A stretch of DNA of 64,000 nucleotides. It comes from Paenibacillus whitsoniae (GTDB taxonomy: Bacteria > Bacillota > Bacilli > Paenibacillales > NBRC-103111). Below are positions 50,645-60,500 of this stretch, one piece after another. A program made the position numbers and the translations under genes. Location of the stretch: positions 1 through 64,000 of the forward strand of contig NZ_RXHU01000075.1 in the NCBI RefSeq assembly GCF_003955665.1. Direction: 5' to 3'. Within the stretch, counting starts at the first letter, position 1. Every line of letters starts with the position of its first letter. The notes beneath the pieces are model-generated. The model was not told where the DNA came from, searched no databases, and saw only the letters and a list, made by a program, of their open reading frames with translations.

Positions 50645-52249
50645 CTAAGCATTGCTCCTGTAATCCGAAGGCGAATATCCTGTATATTTTCTAAAACATT
50701 GACTAAAATACTGGGGATTGCTGTAACCTACCTTATCTGCAATTTCATATGACTTCAAATCGCTCATACGAAGCAATTCGATGGCTGCTGTCATGCGAAC
50801 TTTTAATAGATAATCGCTAAAGGTTATATTTCTTTCTTTTTTAAAAAGAATGCTGAGATAGGTCGGGCTTACATGTACTACACGTGCGACATCTTGAAGC
50901 GACAATCCTTCGGTTGCGAAATGCTGCTCCATAAATTCCATCGCTTTCATCACAATACTCTTGGTTTGGATCTCGCGTTGTCGGTTAGCCAGGTTCAGGA
51001 AACGAACCGTCAACTGCCGGATGGAATCAAAAATATCCTGGATCGTTGGAAAGCGCTCCAACTCATGGTAGTAGGCATTTAACGTGTCACGATTTTCCGT
51101 CAAATTCTCCTGCTTTTCAATGAATTCTTCCATCTCCTTAAATAATAGAAGACTAATTTGAATAGCAATCAAACGGACCTGGGCCAAGGAAACGAACTTA
51201 TACTCGATGACCCTTTTTTTTATTTGTTCCAACATATCCTGCGCCTCTTTATCCAATCCCAGCTTTACCTTCAATACGAGCTCTTTCTCCAGTCCTCCCA
51301 AAATAATTTCTTCAGGATTTGTCGGCGCCAGCCCTGTGTCTCCAAACGTGAGTACGCGGTTCGTTCCGATGATGTGTCTAAATTCCAAAGCTGCTTTAGC
51401 CTCTCGATAAGAGCGACAAATGTGTTGAGGGTGAGCATATATAAACCCGATACCTACGGTTACAGTCGTTTTTAAATAGGTAAGCACATTGACCCGGATT
51501 GTCTCTGCGATGTGGATGGCTCTTTCCTCCATTTGTTCCTGGGACTCGTTATCATAATAAATGATTACGATTTCGTTATCTTCCGAGTCGAAGACCAATC
51601 CTCCGTAGTTAGCCCGCATCGTTTCTTCAGCTACATTGAGAATACAGTATTTCAGCATCTCTTTGCCAAAGCGGTTCTGGTATTCCGGATAGCTGTAATC
51701 ATCTGCCGTTATTAATATGACCGAATAGTTCGCGGTTGGCGGCAACTTCAAATTCAAGTATTCGCAGTGAGATCGGATCTCGGACTCCGGCAAACTCTTT
51801 TTAATTATTTTTTCTAAAAAGCGTTGACGCAGCAATGGCATGCCTTCGATGACCTTTTGTTTCATTTCCAGCTCATACTGAAGCTCAAGCTGGGCTCTCT
51901 TGACCGTATCCAATAACTGCTTGCCATCAACTGGCTTGAGCAAATAATCGAAAACCTTCAACTTCAATGCCCGATGCGCAAGTTCAAATTCATCAAAGCT
52001 GGTCAACATTATGATTTTGATTTCCGGGTATTGCTGTTTTACGGCTTCCGTAAGTTGGAAACCATCCATAAATGGCATTCGAATATCTGTTACAACAACA
52101 TCAGGATGTACCTCATCTATCAGTTTCAAGCCTTCTTCTCCGTCGCCCGCTGACCCAGCTAGGGTAAATCCGTTCTGCTCCCACGGAATTGTACGAGTCA
52201 GCCCTCTTCGAATAATCATATCGTCATCAATAATGACCACTTTACTCAT
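50645..52249 (-). CDS. Response regulator, YesN type (REC + AraC HTH), second copy
   Basis: 534 residues: receiver domain (1-120) with Asp8-10 and phospho-acceptor Asp55 in VVTDIRMPFMDG, a long middle region (about 130-420) as in large YesN proteins, and a C-terminal AraC double helix-turn-helix (about 433-532, KVGYSNPQYFSQCFRKYTGY). The ATG at 52249 is chosen for GGAGG seven bases upstream; the ATG at 52270 precedes that site and overlaps the kinase stop codon. It follows the kinase directly, so they form a pair. It lies 71 bases before the regulon-box region of the giant lyase gene, making it the other candidate for binding those boxes. Confidence 0.95.
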   Translation of the reverse strand: MSKVVIIDDDMIIRRGLTRTIPWEQNGFTLAGSAGDGEEGLKLIDEVHPDVVVTDIRMPFMDGFQLTEAVKQQYPEIKIIMLTSFDEFELAHRALKLKVFDYLLKPVDGKQLLDTVKRAQLELQYELEMKQKVIEGMPLLRQRFLEKIIKKSLPESEIRSHCEYLNLKLPPTANYSVILITADDYSYPEYQNRFGKEMLKYCILNVAEETMRANYGGLVFDSEDNEIVIIYYDNESQEQMEERAIHIAETIRVNVLTYLKTTVTVGIGFIYAHPQHICRSYREAKAALEFRHIIGTNRVLTFGDTGLAPTNPEEIILGGLEKELVLKVKLGLDKEAQDMLEQIKKRVIEYKFVSLAQVRLIAIQISLLLFKEMEEFIEKQENLTENRDTLNAYYHELERFPTIQDIFDSIRQLTVRFLNLANRQREIQTKSIVMKAMEFMEQHFATEGLSLQDVARVVHVSPTYLSILFKKERNITFSDYLLKVRMTAAIELLRMSDLKSYEIADKVGYSNPQYFSQCFRKYTGYSPSDYRSNA

Positions 52250-52269
52250 TACGACGCCTCCTTTTTGCA

Positions 52270-54030
52270 TTATTCATAGCTTGGTATGACCACAGAGACT
52301 ACAATTCCTCCGCCTTGCCTGTTGTGATAATGCAGTCCGAACTCTTTCCCATAGTTCAGTTGCAGCCGTTTGTTCACATTTTGGATACCAAACCCTGCTA
52401 CACCGCTTCCCGGCTCCCCGCTCCTTAAAGCAGCATTCATCGCCTCTACGTCTTCCACCGACATACCACTTCCATTGTCTTCTACCCATAACGTGACCTC
52501 ATGATTGTTGAGTCGACCAACAATGCGGATCAAACCTTGCCCCCGTTTTTGCTTGATCCCGTGATAAATGGCGTTTTCAACAAGCGGCTGCAGGGTAAGC
52601 TTCACGATATTGCACACGAGCACATCCGGATCAATGTCAATTTCATAGATAAAATCATCTCGGTATCTCATCTGCTGAATGCACAAATAGTGCTTGATAT
52701 GCTCCATCTCTTGAGAAATTGGAATGATTTCACTGCCTTTATTGATACTGATCCGGTAAAAATTAGACAAGGCCGCTACCATTTCCCCAGCATCCTTAGA
52801 TTCTTCCATTTCACAAAGCTGCTTAATAGAGTACAGCGTGTTGTAAAGAAAATGCGGCTTAATTTGCGATTGCAGCACAGCCAGTTCCGCTGACCGCTTC
52901 TTCTCCTGAACCTCTTCGACTTCATTGATCAAATGCTGTATTCGTCGCATCATCTCCTGGATGCCTCTGCTTAGAACGCCAATCTCATTGGACGGAAACT
53001 TATTGATGCCAAACACCAGATTGCCTTCTTCGATCCGATTCACTCTTTGGGTAAGCTTGGTCAACGGCTTCGTGATCATATGCGCGACAACATTTGAAAG
53101 CGCTATCGCAACAATAATGACCAACAGCATAACGCTTACGATCACAAGACCGATCGAGTTCACTTTGTTAAACAGCTCGTTCTGAGGCACAATGGCAGCA
53201 ATTTTCCACTTGTTCAGGCTTAAGGTGTCATAAACAACCAGCAACGGTTGTCCTGCATTGCTTTTCATGCTAAATTCCCCGGAAGGCGACTCCCTTGCAA
53301 GAAGCTCGTCTTGCAGGTCAGCTTCATCAAGATCGTATTTCGCTGCAACGTTTTTAAAGCTCATCACACCGTCATTGCTGACGATGCACAAATACCCGTT
53401 TGTACTAATTTTCGCATTATTTAATAGATCACTGAAGAAGCGCCCCTTGATATTCATCATAAAAATGCCGTTTGTCTGCGATTTGTTTTTGCCAAACATT
53501 CGGTAAACACTCACAACCTGCTGTGTATCCAGTTCAACTTCATCATGTATGTTAAGCCATTTTATTACGGAGAGACGATCATCTTCCAATTTGCTGCTAT
53601 ACGCATCTAAAGAAATATTCACGGACGAACCGGAAGAATTGCGCTTATAGAGGGAAACTCGCCCTTCATCATAATAAAAAAGGACGGAATCCAGCATCGC
53701 GTACCGTTCAAAGTAAGCATCCAACGCTTTATTAAGAAAAATGTAATCTTCGGGCTCCAAACTTGCCGATGAACCATCAGGCCGGTTCATAATGGATACC
53801 CACTGGGAGCTATTCTCCAATCCGATGAGTTCTGCAATGAAGGCAGTCAACTTGTCGCTGAGCAAGCTTTTTGTCTGCGCAATCGTGTCATTTAAATTCA
53901 TAAACGCATTGTCTTTCAATTGCTGGGAAGCCAGAATAAAAGAAATCGTGCCTGTAACCAGTACAAACACTGTGATAATGGGAATGAACAGCCATAAAAT
54001 CGTAGACTTCAAAGAGCGGAATACTGGCAA
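52270..54030 (-). CDS. Sensor histidine kinase, YesM type, second copy
   Basis: About 586 residues: a transmembrane helix (WLFIPIITVFVLVTGTISFI), an extracellular sensor (about 35-275), a second helix (SIGLVIVSVMLLVIIVAIAL), HAMP, the phospho-acceptor segment SQIKPHFLYNTLYS (His near 392) and an ATP-binding module (VENAIYHGIKQKRG, VEDNGSGMS, GFGIQNVNKRLQ). I take the TTG at 54030 as start because GGGAGG lies seven bases upstream; the reading upstream of it runs through the terminator hairpin of the binding-protein gene, so those codons are not real. It is co-directional with the importer at 54-57 kb and likely senses the same substrate. Confidence 0.92.
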   Translation of the reverse strand: MPVFRSLKSTILWLFIPIITVFVLVTGTISFILASQQLKDNAFMNLNDTIAQTKSLLSDKLTAFIAELIGLENSSQWVSIMNRPDGSSASLEPEDYIFLNKALDAYFERYAMLDSVLFYYDEGRVSLYKRNSSGSSVNISLDAYSSKLEDDRLSVIKWLNIHDEVELDTQQVVSVYRMFGKNKSQTNGIFMMNIKGRFFSDLLNNAKISTNGYLCIVSNDGVMSFKNVAAKYDLDEADLQDELLARESPSGEFSMKSNAGQPLLVVYDTLSLNKWKIAAIVPQNELFNKVNSIGLVIVSVMLLVIIVAIALSNVVAHMITKPLTKLTQRVNRIEEGNLVFGINKFPSNEIGVLSRGIQEMMRRIQHLINEVEEVQEKKRSAELAVLQSQIKPHFLYNTLYSIKQLCEMEESKDAGEMVAALSNFYRISINKGSEIIPISQEMEHIKHYLCIQQMRYRDDFIYEIDIDPDVLVCNIVKLTLQPLVENAIYHGIKQKRGQGLIRIVGRLNNHEVTLWVEDNGSGMSVEDVEAMNAALRSGEPGSGVAGFGIQNVNKRLQLNYGKEFGLHYHNRQGGGIVVSVVIPSYE

Positions 54031-54055
54031 AATGCTCGCCTCCCATAAACAGGCA

Positions 54056-54090
54056 CATGTAGGGAGAGCAGCCGCTCTCCCCACATGCAT
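54056..54090 (-). terminator. Hairpin between binding-protein and kinase genes
   Basis: On the minus strand CATGTGGGGAGAGC pairs with GCTCTCCCTACATG (one mismatch). Only a weak T-run follows, so part of the message probably continues into the kinase and regulator. Confidence 0.6.
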
Positions 54091-54103
54091 CATCTCGTAT
54101 TAG

Positions 54104-55471
54104 TTACTTTTTCATAGCTGCGTCGTAGTCTTTTTTAGCTTTCTCCATGGATGTCGCCCAGCCGTTAATAAAATCATCAACACTCATTTTGCCAGTCAAC
54201 AGTTTTTGGAAGTCGGGCTCCAACTGCTGTGTCGTAATTTTCGTGTAATCCGGCAGCTCGAAAGGCAGCTTCAGGGATACGGTATCTTTGTCCGCCAGCA
54301 CTTCGGCCCCTTGCTGAATGTGCTGCGTATTTTTCACATAATCGCTTTTCAAAGCATCGGTATTCGTCGGCATTTGGCCAATATTCTGGTTCCAGTAGGT
54401 TTGGCTATCCGCGCTCATCAAGAAACTCAGGAATTTCCATGCTTCTTGCGGGTGCTTGGAATTTTTAAATTGAACTAGGCCATTGGCTACAGGGACAACC
54501 ACGCGTTTCCCGTTTGCCGCTTTCGGCGGGATGACACCAGCGAATTTGTCGGCACCCAAATTGGTGAGATGGTCGTTATAGGAACCAAAATTATGCTGAA
54601 TCATGGCAGCAGTTCCCGTATCGAACGCAGCGTTCATTTCCTTGTTGCTGTTCGTCACATCGCTGACAGGCGTATTCTTTTTGTAGAGTGCCACGTATTT
54701 CGTCAAGAACTCGGTCATTTTAGGATCACGGACCGTTGCTTTGCCGTCGGCAGTGAAATACTCGCCTATGCCCGAATAGGCATACATCATCGAAGTCAGC
54801 TGGTTGATGCTTCCCGATCCCCCGCGAATACTGAAGCCGTAACGGTTGTTTTTAATATCCGTCAGTTTGTCAATGTCAGTAAAGAAGTCATCCCACGTTG
54901 TCGGTGCCTTCAAGCCTGCATCCTTCACCCAATCCGTACGATACCAGAGGATATCCAAAAACATCGTATGCGGCAGATAATACAGCTTCTTATCCGCATT
55001 CAAGCTGCGATCAAATTCCAAAATATTCGGCGCTACTTTGTCTTTGTCACTCCAATCCTTGAAGTAAGTGTCTAGCTCCTGAACGGCGCCTTTAGCCACA
55101 AAATCGGACAGCCATACCATGTTGATGCCCGCCACGTCAGGCGTGTCGTTCGCTGCAATCGCGACATCATATTTCTGTTTTGCACCGCTTGCGGGAATGC
55201 CTACGTATTCAACTTGAATGTTCGGATTTTTGGCTTGAAAACGCTTGATCATCTCTTCATAAAAAGGGGTCCGGTTCGGCCCGGGATTCTCATCCCAAAA
55301 CGTAATTTTTACCTTCTCCGCCGATGTGGACGGTTGTGCAGATGGAGCGGTCGATGATGCAGCAGGCGATGCTGTCTCTCCGGCAGTCTTGTCGCCGGTA
55401 CCGCAACCCGTCAGGGTAAGCGATAGAGCGGAACCGACTACGATTAACGTTTTAAGACCCTTCTTGAACAT
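54104..55471 (-). CDS. Sugar ABC transporter substrate-binding lipoprotein
   Basis: 455 residues. Lipoprotein signal with lipobox LTGC (Cys23), a Ser/Ala/Pro tether, and a family 1 solute-binding fold with ITFWDENPGPNRTPFYEEMI, DILWYRTDWVKDAGLKAPTT and QEAWKFLSFLMSADSQTYWN. It follows the two permeases (55564-57367) in the order permease-permease-binding protein, as in the importer at 1-4 kb. It belongs to a group distinct from the LplA/YtcQ copies at 20-23 kb, so a different ligand, probably a shorter sugar, is likely. The two-component pair downstream may respond to it. Confidence 0.93.
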   Translation of the reverse strand: MFKKGLKTLIVVGSALSLTLTGCGTGDKTAGETASPAASSTAPSAQPSTSAEKVKITFWDENPGPNRTPFYEEMIKRFQAKNPNIQVEYVGIPASGAKQKYDVAIAANDTPDVAGINMVWLSDFVAKGAVQELDTYFKDWSDKDKVAPNILEFDRSLNADKKLYYLPHTMFLDILWYRTDWVKDAGLKAPTTWDDFFTDIDKLTDIKNNRYGFSIRGGSGSINQLTSMMYAYSGIGEYFTADGKATVRDPKMTEFLTKYVALYKKNTPVSDVTNSNKEMNAAFDTGTAAMIQHNFGSYNDHLTNLGADKFAGVIPPKAANGKRVVVPVANGLVQFKNSKHPQEAWKFLSFLMSADSQTYWNQNIGQMPTNTDALKSDYVKNTQHIQQGAEVLADKDTVSLKLPFELPDYTKITTQQLEPDFQKLLTGKMSVDDFINGWATSMEKAKKDYDAAMKK

Positions 55472-55563
55472 GTTAGCAACTCCTTTGATATATTTAATAT
55501 ATGCTAAATCTCATTTCCATGGAAGACTGAAAAAGAGAGTTAGTTTTACCTGTAGTATTAAAC

Positions 55564-56430
55564 CTAGCCTTTTACGGCACCTGCGCTCATGCCCTGAACC
55601 AGAAAACGTTGAACATAAGCAAAGAGGATGGCGGCTGGCAGCAACGCGATAACGCTCCCCGCAGCAAGCGCACCATATTGGATATCAAATTCGCCCTGCA
55701 TGTAGCGCAAGCCAACAGGCAACGTAAACAATGTTTTTTTACTGATCATCATCAGTGCAAACAAGAACTCGTTCCAGGAACCAATGAATGTATACACCAT
55801 GGTTGCCACAATGCCCGGCACCAGGATCGGGAAGATTACAAGAAAGACGGCTCTCAAGCGACTGCACCCATCAACCATGGCGGCTTCTTCAAGCTGTTCG
55901 GGAATGTTCGTAATGAACCCGCTCATTAATATGGCGTTGAATGGAAGCTGAAAGGTGCTGTTAATAATGACCAAAGCCATCAAATTACTAGTCAAATGCA
56001 ATCCTCTGAAGATTTCAAACATCGGAATGAGCAGCATCGCGCCGGGAATGAATTGCGTACACAAGAGCAAGAGCATGAAAACTCCCTTACCTTTGAATCT
56101 GAAGCGGCTGATTGCATATCCGACTAATATCGAACAGACCAGCACAATCGCCACAGTGGCCACGGCAACGAACAAACTATTGAAAAAGTATTTAGAGAAG
56201 CCGACATTGTTCCAGGCGATCACAAAGTTTTTGGCCGTGATCGGCGATGGCAGATAAGTAATCGGCAGCTTCGTAATATCGCTCTCCCGCTTGAAGGCAG
56301 TAACCAGTGCCCAGAACAGAGGGAACAATGTAAACACCATCGCAAGCAGCATCGGAATATAGAGAAGGAAGCTTCGTTCTGCTAGTTTAAAAACAATTGA
56401 GGGAGATTTAAGCGTTTGTGTCGTTCTCAT
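55564..56430 (-). CDS. Carbohydrate ABC transporter permease (MalG type)
   Basis: About 288 residues, six hydrophobic segments, EAA-type loop IPEQLEEAAMVDGCSRLRAV (about 185-205) and the usual end AYVQRFLVQGMSAGAVKG. The ATG at 56430 is chosen for its GGAAG site and lies one base after the stop of the partner permease. Channel subunit of the importer with 56432-57367 and the binding protein at 54104-55471. It needs an ATPase from elsewhere. Confidence 0.93.
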   Translation of the reverse strand: MRTTQTLKSPSIVFKLAERSFLLYIPMLLAMVFTLFPLFWALVTAFKRESDITKLPITYLPSPITAKNFVIAWNNVGFSKYFFNSLFVAVATVAIVLVCSILVGYAISRFRFKGKGVFMLLLLCTQFIPGAMLLIPMFEIFRGLHLTSNLMALVIINSTFQLPFNAILMSGFITNIPEQLEEAAMVDGCSRLRAVFLVIFPILVPGIVATMVYTFIGSWNEFLFALMMISKKTLFTLPVGLRYMQGEFDIQYGALAAGSVIALLPAAILFAYVQRFLVQGMSAGAVKG

Positions 56431-56431
56431 G

Positions 56432-57367
56432 CTACTCTTCCTTTCCATATCCGCTTAATTTCAGGTAGCCAATCGCAAACACCAATAAAATAATAAATCC
56501 GATGACCGTAAGTGCCGAACCATAACCGAAGTCCTGGGCAACAATCGCTTGTTTGACAATATACATCGGAAGCGTCGTTGTTAAATCAATCGGGCCGCCC
56601 GTGCCGTTCGTCATCACAAAGATGAGATCGACGTTATTAAATTCCCAAACCGCCCGCAGCAGCGTCGTTAAAATAATCGTCGTTTTCAAGTACGGCAGCG
56701 TAATATGGATGAATGATTTCCACCGGCCTGCACCGTCTACATAAGCCGATTCGTATAAATCGCTCGGAATCGTTTGCAAACCGGCTAGCAACGCGATTGT
56801 GAAGAAGGGAATTCCCCTCCATAGTTCCGCAGTTACGATGGCGCCGAAAGCTGTAGTGATTTCAGACAACCAGGCCACCTTATGATCAAGAATGCCTATC
56901 CTCATCAGCAAATCGTTGAGAGGACCCATCTGCTCATTGAAAATAATTTGCCACAGCGTCGAGGTCACAACCCCCGAAATCGCCCATGGCAGAATAGCTG
57001 CAGATCGGAAAAAGCCGCGAAATCTAAACGATTGATTGAGCATAAGCGCAATCCCCAAACCACATACAAGTTGTAAAAACACTTCGATAAACACCCATTT
57101 TGCCGTCACGGATAACGTCGAGTAGAATAACTTGTCCTTCGTGAAAATCTCGACAAAGTTGTCCAAACCGATAAAGCCGTTTTCATAAGCTTTAGCTGGA
57201 TTAAACTTGTGCAAACTGAAGTAGAACACGTTGATAACCGGATAAAACAAGAACACGATCATCAGGATAATGGCTGGAGCAATCAGCATGTAAGGCAACC
57301 AGTTGATACGCTGCCTGTGCTTCTTTACGACGGTACGGTGGTTAGCAACCGTTGACTGTTGATTCAT
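56432..57367 (-). CDS. Carbohydrate ABC transporter permease (MalF/UgpA type)
   Basis: 311 residues: basic N-terminus (VVKKHRQRINW), six hydrophobic segments, EAA-type loop PSDLYESAYVDGAGRWKSFI (about 205-225) and a FVMTNGTGGPIDLTTTLPMY stretch typical of the UgpA group. It is the first gene of the third importer, with AGGAG eight bases before ATG. A TACAAT -10 candidate lies at 57429-57434; the spacing to the nearest A-rich boxes does not fit the regulon-box rule of the other promoters. Confidence 0.93.
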   Translation of the reverse strand: MNQQSTVANHRTVVKKHRQRINWLPYMLIAPAIILMIVFLFYPVINVFYFSLHKFNPAKAYENGFIGLDNFVEIFTKDKLFYSTLSVTAKWVFIEVFLQLVCGLGIALMLNQSFRFRGFFRSAAILPWAISGVVTSTLWQIIFNEQMGPLNDLLMRIGILDHKVAWLSEITTAFGAIVTAELWRGIPFFTIALLAGLQTIPSDLYESAYVDGAGRWKSFIHITLPYLKTTIILTTLLRAVWEFNNVDLIFVMTNGTGGPIDLTTTLPMYIVKQAIVAQDFGYGSALTVIGFIILLVFAIGYLKLSGYGKEE

Positions 57368-57428
57368 CAGTGGGAGTCTCCTCTACTCTTGGTCTCTATC
57401 AGCGCGCTGATCTCGCTTGGATACTTTT

Positions 57429-57434
57429 ATTGTA
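57429..57434 (-). promoter_or_regulatory. -10 candidate for the third importer operon
   Basis: TACAAT on the minus strand about 62 bases before the start codon. AT-rich repeats (such as TTAAACACT) lie upstream at 57450-57490, but their distance differs by about three bases from the regulon boxes. Confidence 0.4.
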
Positions 57435-57527
57435 TCTGGAACCCTCGAGAGACAGAATTAAATATTATTATCAGAGTGTTTAAGATCATTAACAACTGAA
57501 CCCTTGCAGATTGGCTCGGAGTAAAAC

Positions 57528-57562
57528 AAACAGGACGCCTCATGAAGGCGCCCTGTTTTGTT
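57528..57562 (-). terminator. Rho-independent terminator of the GH28-like SLH gene
   Basis: The minus strand has AAACAGG-GCGCC pairing with GGCG-TCCTGTTT around a short loop, followed by TTTTACTCC. It lies just after the stop at 57567. Confidence 0.8.
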
Positions 57563-57566
57563 TTTC

Positions 57567-60500
57567 CTATTTTTTTAGGAAAGCAATAAAATCGAAGGAT
57601 GCAGTTCCGGTTGTCGTTGGAACAGCAAATTTAATGACATGACTGCCTGCGGTAAGACTAACCGTACCGAGCGTGCTCGAGTACATGCCTTGTACCTCGC
57701 TATTCACCAAAAGCTCATTAACCGCAGCCAAATTGGTTCCATCTACGGATGTCTCAAAAGTTGCTCTTCCGGTATTTTTCTTAAACCCAAACAGCACCTC
57801 ATAGTTTCCGTCAGAAGGAACGGTTACCGCAAATTGAATGTATTGATCCTTCGCGAAGGTATACTGCAGATGAGTTCCGCTCATTGCGCCATTGCGGATA
57901 TATTTGCCTGTGTTATCATCGGTAGCCGTTGATCTGCTCGTCGGCGGGGAAGCCGACAAGGTATACGTTCCAACAGGATCAATATCGTAGATGACATCCA
58001 CTAATTTGATGGTATACGTCAAGGATGTCGTTCCGTCTTGAGCCGTGACTTTTACTTGATCTCCGCTATAGACGACCGCATTGCCCGTCAAAAAGCCTGT
58101 GGAATAAACTGCATCAATGACCGAATATGTTTGATGCGTTGCATCTACGGATTCGAGTTGAGCAAGCAAATTGGCTGCCGTGATTCCCGTTCTCGCGATG
58201 ATGGACAGTTCAGCATTGTATACAGCAAATACATCCGTATGCCCGGAAGATTTGGGTTGAATGAAGGCATTCGCAGCAAGCGCGCCAACATAAACCTTGT
58301 AAGATGCCGTTGTCGTCCCATCTTCAGCCTTGACAACGAGATTGTATACGTTGGTTGCTAATACCTGCGTGCCTGACTGTGTCACCCCTGACGCATTGGT
58401 GACGGTATAGGTTTGTAAAGAACCGTCTGTCGCAGCAACTTGAGCAGTCAACTGGGCTACAGTTGTCGTGACATCCGTTACGCCTACTCTTAGTGCAGCA
58501 ACATCTACAGCAGCTACGTTGGCGTGGCTCGCAGCCGGTTGAATACCTGTATTGCTGCTTGTAACCGCTGCTGCAACGCTAATCGTGTACTGTGCCGTTG
58601 TTGTTCCATCTGCCGCCTTAACAACCAGGATATCTCCCGTGACAAGTGCGCCTGAAGATTTATCGACATGCCCAGCATCGGTGACTGAATAGACTTGCGA
58701 TGAACCGTCCGTCGAGGCGACCTGAGATGTGATATGAGCGACCGTTGCGCCTGAAGGTACGTTCACCGTTTTCGCCGAATTGTCAACGGCGGTCACATTC
58801 GGGTGGCTTGCAGACAACTGAATATTGGTGTTGGTGGAAGGCGCTGGCGGTGTACTTGCTTCACCCGTTAGCCGCACATAGTCAATAACGATGCTGCCCC
58901 CAACTGTAGCTGTGAATCGAACAGCATGGTTCCCTGCTGACAGTGTGACATTGCCGAGATCAACCGGTACAAATACATTCGCTGTAGCCCCAAGCTGGCT
59001 CGTTGGGCTGCCGATGTTCGTGCCATCCAGGGAAACCTGAGCGGTCGCTCTGCCAGAAGTAGCGGTTTTATATTGATAACTTAGATCATACGTTCCAGCA
59101 ACAGGAACGTTAATCGTTAATTCGACATAGTCGCCAATGGCTACCGCATTGGTCTGCAAGTAAGCTGATCCATTCGTGGTCGAGGTCGAGAGCGTCACAC
59201 CGGCGCTTTTTACTGCTGTGTCTTTTTGATCCTCGGCTTCTGCTGTAATCACATTCGGAACCAAAATGGCATAGCTTTTCGTTGTCGTGCCATCTTCCGA
59301 TGTGACGACTAAAACATCGCCTGTAACCAGTTGACCCGATACCTTCGGTGCATGACTCGCATCCGTCACGGCATAGGACTGATTCGTGGCATTCGTAGAT
59401 TCTACTTGACTGACGATATCGCTGACAACCGAACCCAATGCTGCAGTAATCGTAGACAAGGTTGAATCTAACGCCGTCAAATTCGCATGCCCGGACGCTT
59501 TAAGCTGGATATCCGTATTTTTCAAATTGACAATCGTTGGATTCGGATATGTCTGTTTACCGGTCACCGTAACATCGTTCAGATTCGCTAGCGGAGTAAG
59601 AGCATTCCCCCACGTGTTGCTGTAATAAGCAGAATTCGTTACCGTAACATGACTTGAACCCCTTAATTGCAATACATTTGGATTGCCAGTCCCGGCAACC
59701 ATTTTCATACCATCCAGCGTAGCATTAGAAACATCATCCAGCACGATGGCATAGCGGTCATCATTTTGTTCAAAGTTCATGTTGACATTTTTAAATGTAA
59801 GCCCCTTGACATGCTTAGCCCAGAAGCCATAGGAAGGTTGTTCGCCAATGTCCCCAATATTGTATTTCCCAACTCCCAATTCCGGAGGGCTGAGGAGTGT
59901 GTCCGCAAAGCTGTTTCCGCCTTTAACCAAGACGTCCACATTTTCAAAGTTGAGATTTTCAATATAGCCAATGTTGCGTCCATCCGGAAGCACCGGCCCG
60001 CCATCTCCGACTTTATAGCCGGCAATGATCGGCGTCGCTTTGGTATTCGCAGCACCACTATAGGACTTCCATCTTTTGGTCGGATCGCTGTACGAGCTTC
60101 CTTGATAAACTTGCTCGATATTCACATCTTTAATGTAAATATTTTTGACTTGACCAATATTGACATTTGTACTTAACAGTTCGTCTCGCTGTACGCCATT
60201 TTCCATCCATTTCATGCGAGTCGCATTCCCGCCGATGGTGCGTCCTCGATTCGAAATCGAAATAAAGAATGGTGCACGCGTACGTCTCATTTGAGCCTTA
60301 TGATGCACAGTTCCCGTCATGCCATAGTTCAAATAAATATTTTCTACATGAGCGCCGTCATTTGTGGAAATCGAGAAGCCTGCTTTGTTCCCGGCAAGAA
60401 CATAAATGTTATCTACATATGCGTTCTTAATGTCGTCTACCGTCTCACTGCCGATTTGGAACAGATTGCAGTTCGTATCCCCAATAATGTTTCGGACCCA

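Noticed and set aside
57429-57490. Ninth copy of the regulon box upstream of the third importer
   Set aside because: A-rich half-sites exist, but the distance to the TACAAT -10 is about 33 bases rather than 35-36 and the second half-site is poor, so it was not counted.
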